From positions 404,821 through 468,820 of the forward strand of contig NZ_JAGEOJ010000008.1 of NCBI RefSeq assembly GCF_017573505.1: a stretch of DNA of 64,000 bases. Reading direction: 5' to 3'. This DNA is from Actinomadura barringtoniae. GTDB taxonomy: Bacteria; Actinomycetota; Actinomycetes; Streptosporangiales; Streptosporangiaceae. Positions 53,927 to 63,018 of the stretch are shown here, piece by piece. The first letter of the stretch is position 1; every line of letters starts with the position of its first letter. A program made the translations under genes and the position numbers. The notes beneath the pieces were generated by a model. That model was not told where the DNA came from. It saw only the letters and a program-made list of their open reading frames with translations, and searched no databases.

Positions 53927-54379
53927 TTACGGGGCGAGGGCGTGCGCAAACGGCAGATTGCGGAGGATCCAGTACGCGACGATGACGCCGAGGAACACAT
54001 GGGCCACCCATGGCCGGAAGAGGACCGAGCTCATCGCTTCACCGCGCGAGGACAGCACGACCCACCGGCCGTACAGGTAGGCGAAGACCGGCAGCAGCAG
54101 GAACAGCAGCGGGTTCAGCCCGAACGCCGCGCCCAGGTGCCCGTGCGTCAGCGAGTTGACCATGCGCATGGCGCCGCAGCCCGGGCAGTAGAAGCCGGTC
54201 AGGGCCAGGAAGGGGCAGGTCGGGTAGTGGCCCGGCTGGTGCGGATCGACGACGCTCACCATGGCGACCCCGGCCGCGGTCACCGCCAGCACCACCCCGG
54301 GCCCGAGCATGCCGCGCGCGCGGCTCTGGGCCTGCCGGGGCGCCGGTCCGGTCGCGGTCTGAACGGGAGCACGGGTCAC
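53927..54379 (-). CDS. DUF2752 membrane protein
   Basis: A 150-residue protein with about three membrane segments. The family signature CPFLALTGFYCPGCGAMR is complete, with CPGCG. The function is unknown, but DUF2752 genes next to trp genes are common in actinobacteria. Lies directly upstream of trpC on the same strand. Confidence 0.85.
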   Translation of the reverse strand: MTRAPVQTATGPAPRQAQSRARGMLGPGVVLAVTAAGVAMVSVVDPHQPGHYPTCPFLALTGFYCPGCGAMRMVNSLTHGHLGAAFGLNPLLFLLLPVFAYLYGRWVVLSSRGEAMSSVLFRPWVAHVFLGVIVAYWILRNLPFAHALAP

Positions 54380-54444
54380 AGCGTCAAGCCTAGGGCCTGA
54401 TCCAACGTGGGGCCTCAGCCACGCACCGCGAGCGCGCTACCTGA

Positions 54445-54552
54445 CCTGCGGGCCCGAAGCCGGAGGCGAGGGCCCGCAGGCCAGATCGCGAAGCGATGTC
54501 GCACTCGCCGCTTTTGCGGTTCGGGGTCCGAGCCGCAAGGCGAGGACCCCGA
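54445..54552. repeat. array of palindromic elements with related loops
   Basis: Element 1: CCTGCGGGCCC (54445-54455), 14-base loop GAAGCCGGAGGCGA, GGGCCCGCAGG (54470-54480). Element 2: TCGGGGTCC (54521-54529), 14-base loop GAGCCGCAAGGCGA, GGACCCCGA (54544-54552). A small hairpin ATCGC-GAA-GCGAT lies between. Both loops end AGGCGA. It lies in the spacer between the response regulator and DUF2752 genes. Confidence 0.8.
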
Positions 54553-54570
54553 GGCCGCGAATGCCTTAAA

Positions 54571-55236
54571 TTACGCGTCCAGGACGTAGCCCACGCCACG
54601 TACGGTCCGGATCGGGCTGCCGGCGCCCAGCTTGGCGCGCAGTTGGGCGATGTGGACGTCCACGGTGCGGCTGCCCGCGCCCGCGCCGGGTGCCCAGGCG
54701 GCCTCCAGGAGCTGCTCGCGGGTGAAGACCCTGCCCGGGTTGCGCATCAGGAACTCCAGCAGGTCGAACTCGGTGACGGTCAGCGCGACCTGGTGCTCGC
54801 CGACCGCCGCGCCGCGCCCGTCCGGGTCCAGTGTCACGGCGCCGACGTTCAGCAGGCCCGACGCGGGGACGGGCTCGCCCTGGCGCAGCGCCTCGGCGAC
54901 GACGCCGACGAGCAGGCGCGGGCCGAACGGTCGGGTCACCCTGTGCTCCCCCAGGCCCGGCATCAGCACGGCGTCCCCGGGCGGGGTGACGGCGATGACC
55001 GGTGCGGGCCGCGCCGCGTCCACCACCCGCCGGTAGAGATCGATGGGCAGGGCGGCCGTGGAGAGATCGAGAACGACCACATCCGGCCGCGTCTCGGCGG
55101 CCATGGTCGCCGCGGCGCCCGGATCGGTCTCCACGACCACGTCGTAGCCCTCGCGCACCAGGTAGCGGCGCTGCATCTCGGCGACGGCGGTCTCGTGTTC
55201 GACCACCAGGACGAGCCCGCCGCCCTCGGCGCTCAC
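54571..55236 (-). CDS. OmpR-type response regulator with atypical receiver
   Basis: A 221-residue regulator: receiver (about 1-120) and winged-helix DNA-binding domain (LTVTEFDLLEFLMRNPGRVFTREQLL, then RTVDVHIAQLRAKLGAG, IRTVRGVGYVL). The phospho-acceptor-type Asp is present in DVVVLDLS. The acidic pair usually DD reads EH (LVVEHETAV), and the conserved Lys is Arg (TRPFGP). Phosphorylation is therefore doubtful. GTG start overlaps the membrane-protein stop (GTGA). No kinase gene is nearby. Confidence 0.85.
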   Translation of the reverse strand: MSAEGGGLVLVVEHETAVAEMQRRYLVREGYDVVVETDPGAAATMAAETRPDVVVLDLSTAALPIDLYRRVVDAARPAPVIAVTPPGDAVLMPGLGEHRVTRPFGPRLLVGVVAEALRQGEPVPASGLLNVGAVTLDPDGRGAAVGEHQVALTVTEFDLLEFLMRNPGRVFTREQLLEAAWAPGAGAGSRTVDVHIAQLRAKLGAGSPIRTVRGVGYVLDA

Positions 55237-55976
55237 GGCCGCGGTTCCCGAGCGTCCTCCGCCTGAACGGCCGGCCGGTCTTCGCCCGGTCCGGTCCGGT
55301 CCGCGCCGGTCCGGTCCACGCCCTGACCAGCAGACTCCACGCCCTGACCAGCCGGGGGTGTGCCCTGATCGGACCGGGCCTTGCCCTGGTCAGTCAGGGG
55401 CTGGCCTTGGTCGGTGGGGTCCTCGCCCTGGTCTAGCGACTTCCACAGCTTGGAGGGGTCGTCGCCCGGGCCGACTGCCTTCTTGGCGGGGCGGCGTTCG
55501 TACCGTGCCGACATCCCGGGCCAGCGCGCGCCGCGGAGCACGACGATCACACCGGCCGCGGCCATCAGCACGCCCCCGGCCAGCGACACCGCCCACCAGG
55601 GACCCGTGGCCACCTCCGGACGCGCCGCGATCCGCAGCAGGGCGCTCTTGTCGCCGGCCACGGTGACGATGTGGGAATGGCGTACGGCGACGACGGACGC
55701 GTAGCCGATGCCGGCGCCGAACAGGGCGATCAGCACCCCGACCGCCGCGCGCAGCCGCCCGCTGGTGGCGAACAGCGCGGCGAGACCGGCCAGGCCCGCC
55801 CACGCGAGCGCGCTCGGCGTCCCGCCGAGCGCGTGGCCGGTCAGGTCCTGGCTGAACGGGGTGATCGACTCCTTGGCCTTGACCGTCGCCCAGGGACGCG
55901 CGGCGGCCAGCAGGGTCAGCCCCGCCCCCGCCGCGCACAGCAGGGCGGCGAGCCCGCGTTCACGCCCGGTGGTCAT
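55233..55976 (-). CDS. Trp-operon-associated membrane protein
   Basis: A 247-residue protein with about four membrane segments, similar to the TIGR09046-type protein found in actinobacterial trp regions. The C-terminal tail carries DQG repeats (DQGEDPTDQGQPLTDQG and so on, about residues 180-230). The function is unknown; link to tryptophan genes is by location only. ATG 55976 overlaps the hisI stop by 4 bases. Confidence 0.75.
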   Translation of the reverse strand: MTTGRERGLAALLCAAGAGLTLLAAARPWATVKAKESITPFSQDLTGHALGGTPSALAWAGLAGLAALFATSGRLRAAVGVLIALFGAGIGYASVVAVRHSHIVTVAGDKSALLRIAARPEVATGPWWAVSLAGGVLMAAAGVIVVLRGARWPGMSARYERRPAKKAVGPGDDPSKLWKSLDQGEDPTDQGQPLTDQGKARSDQGTPPAGQGVESAGQGVDRTGADRTGPGEDRPAVQAEDAREPRP

Positions 55977-56359
55977 TCCGTGGGTCGTTCCCCGACGACG
56001 GCCTGAAGAACATCCTCGTCGAAGCAGGTCCGGTCGCCGGTGTGGCAGGCCGCGCCGACCTGGTCGACCTTCATCAGGACGACGTCCTTGTCGCAGTCGA
56101 GGGCGACTGACTTGATCCACTGCTGGTGGCCGGAGGTCTCGCCCTTCACCCAGTACTCCTGGCGGCTGCGGGACCAGTAGGTGGCCCGGCCGGTGGTGAG
56201 GGTGCGGTGCAGCGCCTCGTCGTCCATCCAGCCCAGCATGAGCACCTCTCCAGTGTCGTACTGCTGGGCGATGGCGGCGATGAGACCGTCCTCGGTGCGC
56301 TTGAGGCGGTCAGCGATCTTGGGGTCCAGATTGGACGGGCGAGCTGACATGGGTTCCAT
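55973..56359 (-). CDS. hisI: phosphoribosyl-AMP cyclohydrolase
   Basis: A 128-residue histidine-pathway enzyme. Motifs: GEVLMLGWMDDEALHRTL, GRATYWSRSRQEYWVKGETSG and LDCDKDVVLMKVDQVGAACHTGDRTCF, with the zinc-site Cys and His residues. Full length. Head of the hisI-trp gene run. Confidence 0.96.
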   Translation of the reverse strand: MEPMSARPSNLDPKIADRLKRTEDGLIAAIAQQYDTGEVLMLGWMDDEALHRTLTTGRATYWSRSRQEYWVKGETSGHQQWIKSVALDCDKDVVLMKVDQVGAACHTGDRTCFDEDVLQAVVGERPTE

Positions 56360-56404
56360 TCTGCCGCCTCATGCGCGCGGACCCGCAACCGGATAAGGAG
56401 CCTG

Positions 56405-56451
56405 ACCGAAAAACAACAGGACCCGCACCCCGAGGGGTGCGGGTCCTGTTG
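56405..56451 (-). terminator. strong terminator of the cold-shock gene
   Basis: An 18-bp perfect stem (56414-56431 with 56434-56451), followed on the minus strand by TTTTT (56409-56413 reads AAAAA on plus). Ends the cold-shock transcript. Confidence 0.9.
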
Positions 56452-56466
56452 TAGGACTATCGGGTG

Positions 56467-56673
56467 TTACAGGGGGACGACCTGGTCGGCCTGCGGTCCC
56501 CGGTTACCCTGCGTCACCTCGAACTGGACGCGCTGGTTCTCGTCGAGGGTGCGGTACCCGGAACTCTGGATCGCCGAGTAGTGCACGAAAACGTCCGGTC
56601 CACCGCCGTCAACGGCAATGAAGCCGAAGCCCTTCTCAGCGTTGAACCACTTCACGGTGCCCTGCTGGGGCAT
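56467..56673 (-). CDS. cold-shock protein (CspA family)
   Basis: A 68-residue RNA chaperone with RNP1 KGFGFIAVDG and RNP2 VFVHYSAI. Starts MPQQGTVKWFNAEKG. The ATG has AAGGAG upstream (CCGCAAGGAGAAAGACATG). The 250-base upstream region contains a hairpin with a T-run. Confidence 0.96.
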   Translation of the reverse strand: MPQQGTVKWFNAEKGFGFIAVDGGGPDVFVHYSAIQSSGYRTLDENQRVQFEVTQGNRGPQADQVVPL

Positions 56674-56765
56674 GTCTTTCTCCTTGCGGCAAAACGTGGG
56701 CCCACACCTCGCGGACCCAGCGCGGTCACGGCGGAACGCCCTCGCCCCCGGCAGGTCCCGGAAAA

Positions 56766-56799
56766 GCCAAAACGCCCGCTGCCATCAGTCCGCGGGCGT
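56766..56799 (-). terminator. terminator after the TIGR03085 gene
   Basis: 8-bp stem ACGCCCGC/GCGGGCGT (56772-56779 with 56792-56799), followed on the minus strand by TTTT then GGCTTTTCC. Lies about 125 bases past the stop at 56925. Confidence 0.7.
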
Positions 56800-56924
56800 C
56801 CATACAAACGATCGAGAACCACGACTGCAACCGACGGCCCCACCGTATCACCGGTTCCGCGCAAAGAGCAGGAGTGGGAACCCCCGCGATTCACCTCTCG
56901 GCGAACTACGTCGTTACCGCCCCG

Positions 56925-57578
56925 TTAAAGGCTCCAACCCGTCTCGGTCAGGGTCTTGACAGCCTCCGGCGGGCCGGTGAGACGAACGCGCGCGAGGGGT
57001 GTACGGCCGAGCGTCCAAAGGAGGAGTTCGGCGACCGGCCCGTGCACGCGAACCGCGCCAGGACGGCGCTTCCCGCCCCTCGCCACCAGCCTGCTGCGGC
57101 CGTCGGGCCGGACGAGCGTGACTTCCACCGGTGAATTGCGCATGACAAATCGAGCAATTTTCATCTTTCGCCACAACACTTCCTCGGTGGCGGACTCCAG
57201 TGACCTGGGCTCCCACTCCGGTCGCGCCCTGCGCACGTCCTCGTGGTGGACAAAGAACTCCACCAAGTTGAAGATTCCATCACCCCCCGGAAGCGCATAT
57301 GGCGAGAAGCGCGGGGGCCCCTCACGAAGGCGCTCGACCAGGCGTTCGAAGGACTCCGTTCGGGCCGTCTTGCGGCGCACGCGCTCGGTGTAGGAGCCGA
57401 GCGGCGAGAGAACGAGTCCGGGCCAGGTGTCGGCGCGCGTCTCCCTGACCACGAGGTGGGCGGCCAGGTCCGCGGTGGTCCAGCCCGTACACCCGGTCGG
57501 GGCGTCCGGCCCGGCCTCGGTGAGGGCGTCACAGAGCGCGGCGCGTTCCGAGCGTGCGACCTGCTGAGCGAGATTCAC
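56925..57578 (-). CDS. TIGR03085-type (DinB/maleylpyruvate isomerase-like) protein
   Basis: A 217-residue protein of the actinobacterial TIGR03085 group: GCTGWTTADLAAHLVVRE (metal-site His) and FVHHEDVRRARPEWEPR. The DinB-like fold often uses mycothiol or a metal, but here the role is unassigned. Upstream of the cold-shock gene, divergent from the ABC exporter. Confidence 0.8.
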   Translation of the reverse strand: MNLAQQVARSERAALCDALTEAGPDAPTGCTGWTTADLAAHLVVRETRADTWPGLVLSPLGSYTERVRRKTARTESFERLVERLREGPPRFSPYALPGGDGIFNLVEFFVHHEDVRRARPEWEPRSLESATEEVLWRKMKIARFVMRNSPVEVTLVRPDGRSRLVARGGKRRPGAVRVHGPVAELLLWTLGRTPLARVRLTGPPEAVKTLTETGWSL

Positions 57579-57716
57579 GCGGTGATCGTAAGCCGCGCCC
57601 CCCGGCCCGGGAATAAGCGGTCCCCGCGGATGGTAGGCATAGCAGGCCCATAAACCCCCACAACCCGGGTCGAAGGGGTGTCGCCCCGCCCCTCCGACCG
57701 GGACCTAGGAGACGCC

Positions 57717-59627
57717 GTGCCAGCAGCACCGCCACCGCGAGTCAGCCGACATGTACTCCGCGAAGGCTTGGGTGTGCTCTGGGTCGCGGTCCGGGCCGAG
57801 CCCCGGGTCTTCACGGTCGCCGTGCTGGCCAGCGGGCTGTACGCGGCGATGACGGTGGCGACGGCCCAGGTGCTCGGCTGGGTGACCGAGGACACCGTGC
57901 TCCCCGCGTTCCGGTCCGGCCACACCACGACGGGCGCGCTGACCGGAGCGGCCGCGGCGATCATCGGCGTGGCGGCGCTGAAGGCGCTCGGGGTCGCCGG
58001 GCGCCGCTTCTACGCGGGGCTGATGCAGTACCGGATGCAGGCCCGCTACCGCCGCGCGGTCACCCGGCAGTACCTGCGGCTCCCGCTCGCCTGGCACCAC
58101 CGGCACCCGACCGGACAGCTGCTGTCCAACGCCAACGCCGACGTGGAGGCCGCCTGGGCGCCCCTGGCCCCCATGCCGATGGCCGTCGGCGTCGTGCTGA
58201 TGCTGCTGATCGCCGCGGTCTCGATCCTGGTCACCGACCTGACGGTGGCGATCGTCGGCTTCCTGATCTTCCCGGCGGTGGCGCTGCTGAACGTGCTGTA
58301 CCAGCGCCGGCTCGCCCCCGTCGCGACCCGGGCCCAGCAGCTGCGCGCCGAGGTCAGCGAGGTGGCGCACGAGAGCTTCGAGGGCGGCCTGGTGGTCAAG
58401 ACCCTGGGCCGCGAGCAGGCCGAGACCGAGCGCTTCGCCGAGCAGGCCGAGGCGCTGCGGGACGCCAACGTCGCGGTGGGCCGGGTGCGCGGCCTGTTCG
58501 ACCCGATCCTGGAGGCCCTGCCCAACCTGGGCGTGCTGGCCGTGCTGATGGTCGGCTCGCTGCGGCTGCGGGCGGGCGCGATGAACGCCGGCGACCTGGT
58601 GCACGTGGCCTACCTCTTCACGCTGCTCGCGTTCCCGATCCGGGCGCTCGGCTGGGTGCTCGCCGAGATCCCGCGCAGCGTCGTCGGCTGGGACCGCGTG
58701 CAGGGCGTGCTCACCGCCACCGGTTCCCTCCCGTACGGCGAGAACGCGCTGGGCGAGGACAAGGCGGCGGCGCTGGAGGTGCGCGACGTCCGCTTCGGCT
58801 ACGAGAGCGATGACGACGAGGGCGGCTCCCCCAGGCACGTTCTGCACGACGTGGCGTTCACCGCCTCACCCGGCCGCACACTTGCGGTCGTCGGGCCGAC
58901 CGGCTCGGGCAAGTCCACGCTGACCTCGCTGCTCGTACGGCTGGTCGACCCCGCCGAGGGGCTCGTGCTCCTGGACGGCGTGGACGTCCGGGACGTGCGC
59001 AAGGGCGGCATCGCCGAGACGGCCGCGCTCGTTCCGCAGCAGACCTTCCTGTTCGACGACACCGTCCGCGGCAACGTCACGCTGGGCCTGGACCTGCCGG
59101 ACGACCGCGTCTGGGAGGCGCTGCGGATGGCGCAGGCCGACGGGTTCGTGGCCGCGCTGTCGGACGGCCTGGACACCAAGGTCGGCGAACGCGGCGCGAC
59201 CCTGTCGGGCGGCCAGCGGCAGCGGCTCGCGCTGGCCAGGGCGCTGGTGCGCCGGCCACGCCTGCTGGTGCTGGACGACGCGACCTCCAGCGTCGACCCG
59301 CAGGTCGAGGCCCGCATCCTGCACGGGCTGCGGGAGGCGCAGGCCGCCGAGGACGGCACCGGGGCGACCGTGGTCGTCGTCGCGTACCGCAAGGCGACGA
59401 TCGCGCTGGCCGACGAGGTCGTCTACATCGAGCACGGACGCGTCCTGGACCGCGGCACCCACGCCGAGCTTTTGGAGCGGTCCGAGGGCTACCGCAACCT
59501 GGTCAACGCCTACGAGCGCGCCGAGGCGGAGCAGGAGGCCGAGCAGGAGGCCGAGCAGGAGGCCGAGCGGCAGGCCGTCGACGGCACCGAGGCCGAGGGA
59601 ACCGAGAACGAGGAGGCCGTGGCGTGA
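57717..59627 (+). CDS. ABC exporter half, degenerate-site subunit
   Basis: A 636-residue fused membrane-ATPase half-transporter. Membrane domain about 30-310, ATPase domain about 345-585. Walker A GPTGSGKST and a normal signature TLSGGQRQRL, but Walker B ends VLDDATSSVD (Asp in place of the catalytic Glu) and the switch His is Tyr (VAYRKAT). This is the degenerate-site half of a heterodimer. A (EAEQ)-type tail follows at the C-terminus, coded by a tandem DNA repeat (about 59523-59570). GTG at 57717 has AGGAG five bases upstream; the longer frame to 57678 lacks spacing. Confidence 0.9.
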   Translation: MPAAPPPRVSRHVLREGLGVLWVAVRAEPRVFTVAVLASGLYAAMTVATAQVLGWVTEDTVLPAFRSGHTTTGALTGAAAAIIGVAALKALGVAGRRFYAGLMQYRMQARYRRAVTRQYLRLPLAWHHRHPTGQLLSNANADVEAAWAPLAPMPMAVGVVLMLLIAAVSILVTDLTVAIVGFLIFPAVALLNVLYQRRLAPVATRAQQLRAEVSEVAHESFEGGLVVKTLGREQAETERFAEQAEALRDANVAVGRVRGLFDPILEALPNLGVLAVLMVGSLRLRAGAMNAGDLVHVAYLFTLLAFPIRALGWVLAEIPRSVVGWDRVQGVLTATGSLPYGENALGEDKAAALEVRDVRFGYESDDDEGGSPRHVLHDVAFTASPGRTLAVVGPTGSGKSTLTSLLVRLVDPAEGLVLLDGVDVRDVRKGGIAETAALVPQQTFLFDDTVRGNVTLGLDLPDDRVWEALRMAQADGFVAALSDGLDTKVGERGATLSGGQRQRLALARALVRRPRLLVLDDATSSVDPQVEARILHGLREAQAAEDGTGATVVVVAYRKATIALADEVVYIEHGRVLDRGTHAELLERSEGYRNLVNAYERAEAEQEAEQEAEQEAERQAVDGTEAEGTENEEAVA

Positions 59628-61402
59628 CGAGCCTGAGCGATGTCGCCGCGCAAGAGGGCGCGCTGAGCACGCTGCGTCGCGGCCTGCGCCTCAGCCCGCA
59701 GTTCCGCGCCGGGCTGACCGGGACGCTGCTGCTCGCCCTCGTGGCGACCGCGGGCCGCGTCGTGGTGCCGGTCGCGGTGCAGCAGACGATCGACAAGGGG
59801 ATCGGCGACGGCTCCCCCGACATCGGCTTCATTCGCACCGCCGTGCTGCTGTGCGCGGTGGCGGTGCTGATCACGGCGGTCAGCGCGTACGCGATGAACG
59901 TGCGCCTCTACAAGTCCAGCGAGAGCGGCCTCGCCGCGCTGCGGATCAAGGCGTTCCGGCACGTGCACGACCTGTCGATGCTCACCCAGAGCGGCGAGCG
60001 GCGCGGTGCCCTGGTGTCGCGGGTGACCGGCGACGTGGACCAGATCAGCCAGTTCATGCAGTTCGGCGGGCTGATGTTCATCGTCTCGATCGGGCAGCTG
60101 ATCGTGGCGAGCATTCTGATGCTGGTCTACTCCTGGCAGCTCGCGCTGCTGGTGTGGGCGGCGTTCCTGCCGCTGGCGTTCGCGCTGCGCCGCTTCCAGC
60201 GGCTGGTCTCGGGCGCCTACACCAGGGTGCGCGAGCGTACCGGCGACCTGCTGGCCGCGGTCAGCGAGTCGGTCGTCGGCGCCTCGGTGATCCGCGCGTA
60301 CGCCTCGGAGGACCGCACCGCCGAGAAGGTCGACACCAGCGTGGACGCCACCCGTACGGCACAGACGCGGGCGCAGGCGCTCGTCGCGCTCACGTTCCCC
60401 ACCAGCGAGCTCGTCGCGGCGGCCGCGACCGCCGCCGTCGTGGTCGCCGGGGTGCTGCTCGGCGTGGACGACCAGCTCTCGGCGGGCGAGCTGGTGGCGT
60501 TCCTGTTCCTGGTGACGCTGTTCGTCGCGCCGATGCAGACCGCGACCGAGGTGCTGAACGACGCGCAGAACGCGATCGCGGGCTGGCGCCGGGTGCTCGG
60601 CGTGCTGGACACCGTTCCGGACGTCGCCGACCCGGGCGAGGACGGCGAGGTGCTGCCGCGCGGGCCGATCGAGGTGCGCTTCGAGCACGTCGAGTTCGCC
60701 TACCCCGAGAGCCCGCCCGTGCTGCACGACGTCAACGCGGCGATCGCGCCGCGCAGCCGGGTCGCGATCGTCGGCGAGACCGGATCGGGCAAGACGACGT
60801 TCGCCAAGCTGCTGACCCGCCTCATGGACCCGTCGTCGGGCCGGGTGCTGGTGGACGGCGTGCCGCTGGACCGGGTGCGGTTCTCGTCGCTGCGCGAACG
60901 GATCGTCATGGTCCCGCAGGACGGGTTCCTGTTCGACGCGACGCTCGCCGACAACATCCGCTACGGCAAGCCCGACGCGACCGACGAGGACCTCGTGCTC
61001 GCGCTGACCGAGCTGGGCCTGGCGGACTGGCTGGACGGGCTCCCCCGCAAGCTGAACACGCCCGTCGGGCAGCGCGGCGAGTCGCTGTCGGCGGGTGAAC
61101 GGCAGCTCGTCGCGCTCGCCCGCGCCTACATCGCCGACCCCGACCTGCTGGTGCTGGACGAGGCCACCTCGGCCGTCGACCCGGCCACGGAGGTACGGAT
61201 CCAGCGGGCGCTCGACGGGGTCACGCGCGGCCGTACGGCCATCTCGATCGCGCACCGGCTCTCCACCGCGGAGGCCGCCGACGAGGTGTTCGTCTTCGAC
61301 CAGGGACGCATCGTCCAGCGCGGACCGCACGCCGAACTGGTCGCCGAGCCGGGCGTCTACGCCGACCTCCACGAGAGCTGGGTCGCACAGCGCACCCTGT
61401 AG
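59624..61402 (+). CDS. ABC exporter half, consensus-site subunit
   Basis: A 592-residue partner. Walker A GETGSGKTT, Walker B LLVLDEATSAVD with the catalytic Glu, switch His in SIAHRLST, but the signature is SLSAGERQL (Gly lost). Paired with the first subunit, its Walker site faces the good LSGGQ, giving one active and one degenerate ATP site. GTG overlaps the first stop by four bases. Substrate unknown; exporters of this asymmetric type commonly move drugs, lipids or peptides. Confidence 0.92.
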   Translation: MTSLSDVAAQEGALSTLRRGLRLSPQFRAGLTGTLLLALVATAGRVVVPVAVQQTIDKGIGDGSPDIGFIRTAVLLCAVAVLITAVSAYAMNVRLYKSSESGLAALRIKAFRHVHDLSMLTQSGERRGALVSRVTGDVDQISQFMQFGGLMFIVSIGQLIVASILMLVYSWQLALLVWAAFLPLAFALRRFQRLVSGAYTRVRERTGDLLAAVSESVVGASVIRAYASEDRTAEKVDTSVDATRTAQTRAQALVALTFPTSELVAAAATAAVVVAGVLLGVDDQLSAGELVAFLFLVTLFVAPMQTATEVLNDAQNAIAGWRRVLGVLDTVPDVADPGEDGEVLPRGPIEVRFEHVEFAYPESPPVLHDVNAAIAPRSRVAIVGETGSGKTTFAKLLTRLMDPSSGRVLVDGVPLDRVRFSSLRERIVMVPQDGFLFDATLADNIRYGKPDATDEDLVLALTELGLADWLDGLPRKLNTPVGQRGESLSAGERQLVALARAYIADPDLLVLDEATSAVDPATEVRIQRALDGVTRGRTAISIAHRLSTAEAADEVFVFDQGRIVQRGPHAELVAEPGVYADLHESWVAQRTL

Positions 61403-61518
61403 CGGGGCGACGGCGGCCCTGGAGCGCATGGTGGAGGCGTGCCGCGGCAACGACCCCGGTACGGGCGCGTCGCTGGAGTAGATCGTCCTCGATTCGGGCA
61501 GTCCGGAAACCGCCGAGT

Positions 61519-61557
61519 ACCGGAGGGGCCCGCCGGCCTCCCGGCTGCCCCTCCGGT
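61519..61557 (+). terminator. hairpin downstream of the ABC exporter
   Basis: 11-bp stem ACCGGAGGGGC with GCCCCTCCGGT and a 17-base loop, about 120 bases past the exporter stop. No U-run. The rest of 61403-61659 shows no supportable gene. Confidence 0.55.
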
Positions 61558-61659
61558 CCGTGCTGACCTGTTCGTTGGCAGCGCGAAGGTCATCCACGCG
61601 GGTACCGGCGTCACGGGCCTGGCCTGGCACCGGCGGGACATCGATTCGGGGTAAAGCAC

Positions 61660-62946
61660 TTGCCCGATATCGCCTCCCGTGCGCATTCTGCTGTGGTGAA
61701 CAACGAGGTCGTCTTGGAATCGGCGGGCACGCTGCACGGTCAACTGCAGCGCGGCCTGGGCAGGGCCGCGCGTCGAGCGGCCGACAAGCCGGGCGCTGGC
61801 GAGTACGTCTTCGACTGCGTACGGCGCGATCCACGTTGGGATCATCAATGCGAGGCCAGAGGGCTCTACTACGCCCGGCTGGTGGTGGATCTGGAGCTGC
61901 CGACCGGGCCGATCGCCGAACACATGTTCGACTCGGCGGACCATGCCGACCCCGACGACTGGCGGGTGCAGCTCGCCCTCGACGTCCTGGCCGACCTCGT
62001 GCGCCTGAGCCGCCGTGAGGCCGCCACGCCGCTCCGCGAGTACGCGGAGGACGGCGCGCACTGGTTCGACGCCCTGGACGCCCTCGTGGCGCTGCGGGAC
62101 CCCGCGCTGACCGAGGGCATGGACGGCCTCGTCGACGCCCGCTACGACGACGACGCCCTCGACTCGCTGGTCCGGGGTCCCGACAACCCGGTGATCGAGA
62201 GCTGGGCCGCCCGGCGGCCGCGGATCAGGGCGGCGCTCGCCCGCCGCCCCGAGGCGGGACGACCTCGCCGCCCGGTGACCACCAAGCCCGGCCGTTCTGA
62301 ACGGACCGAAACCGAACTCCTCGAGATCGCCCGCCGCCGCGACGACGAGGCCGTGGCCGCGATCTTCGAGCTCGGCCGCAGGCGCGCCTCCGTCCTCCTC
62401 GACCTGGCCGAAGAACTTCTCCCGCAACGTCCCAGCCGCTGGGGCGGCGCCGTCTGCCGCGCCCTCCGCGACTACGGGCCCGAGGCCCTACCCAGGGCCC
62501 GATCCTGGGCCACCTCCCACAACGGCTGCGAAGACATGGCGTTGCGCATCCTCGCCCGCTACGGCACCCGCCAGGACATCCCCCTGCTCATGAGCGAGCT
62601 GCGCGACGCGCTCCACAGACGGGACTGGGCCGACGCCGCCGACCCCATCGAGGGCCTCGGCAGACTCCGAGCCGGCGAAGCCGTCCCACTCCTCAAGACC
62701 GCCTGGACCGAATCGACCTACGCCTACCTCAGGCCGCGCGTACTGACCGCCCTCACCAGGACCGCCCCGCACACGGCCGAGTCCTACACCGTCGAGGGCC
62801 TGTGGGACTGCGAAGAGGGCGTGCGCGGCATCGCCGCCCAGACCGCTCCCCTCACCAGCGAGACGCGCGTACGGCTCCAGCGCCTGCACCACGACACCGC
62901 CGAGGAGGCGGACGTGCGAGCGGCCGCCGCGGCCCGCCTGATCTGA
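61660..62946 (+). CDS. HEAT-repeat-like hypothetical protein
   Basis: A 428-residue helical protein with HEAT-like pairs in the second half (ALRDYGPEALPRARSWA, LRILARYGTRQDIPLLMSELRDAL, LGRLRAGEAVPLLKTAW). No catalytic motif or membrane segment. A TTG at 61660 has GGGG eight bases upstream; GTG codons at 61693 and 61696 are alternatives without a ribosome-binding site. Function not known. Confidence 0.7.
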   Translation: MPDIASRAHSAVVNNEVVLESAGTLHGQLQRGLGRAARRAADKPGAGEYVFDCVRRDPRWDHQCEARGLYYARLVVDLELPTGPIAEHMFDSADHADPDDWRVQLALDVLADLVRLSRREAATPLREYAEDGAHWFDALDALVALRDPALTEGMDGLVDARYDDDALDSLVRGPDNPVIESWAARRPRIRAALARRPEAGRPRRPVTTKPGRSERTETELLEIARRRDDEAVAAIFELGRRRASVLLDLAEELLPQRPSRWGGAVCRALRDYGPEALPRARSWATSHNGCEDMALRILARYGTRQDIPLLMSELRDALHRRDWADAADPIEGLGRLRAGEAVPLLKTAWTESTYAYLRPRVLTALTRTAPHTAESYTVEGLWDCEEGVRGIAAQTAPLTSETRVRLQRLHHDTAEEADVRAAAAARLI

Positions 62947-63018
62947 CGGTGAACCCCTAGCGCCCCAGGCGCGTACCACCACCCGTCGAACGGCATTTCT
63001 TCACCGAAGGACGGGACC

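Noticed and set aside
61403..61659. Short frames (71 and 128 residues) after the ABC exporter
   Set aside because: No motif or ribosome-binding site; composition is that of non-coding spacer.
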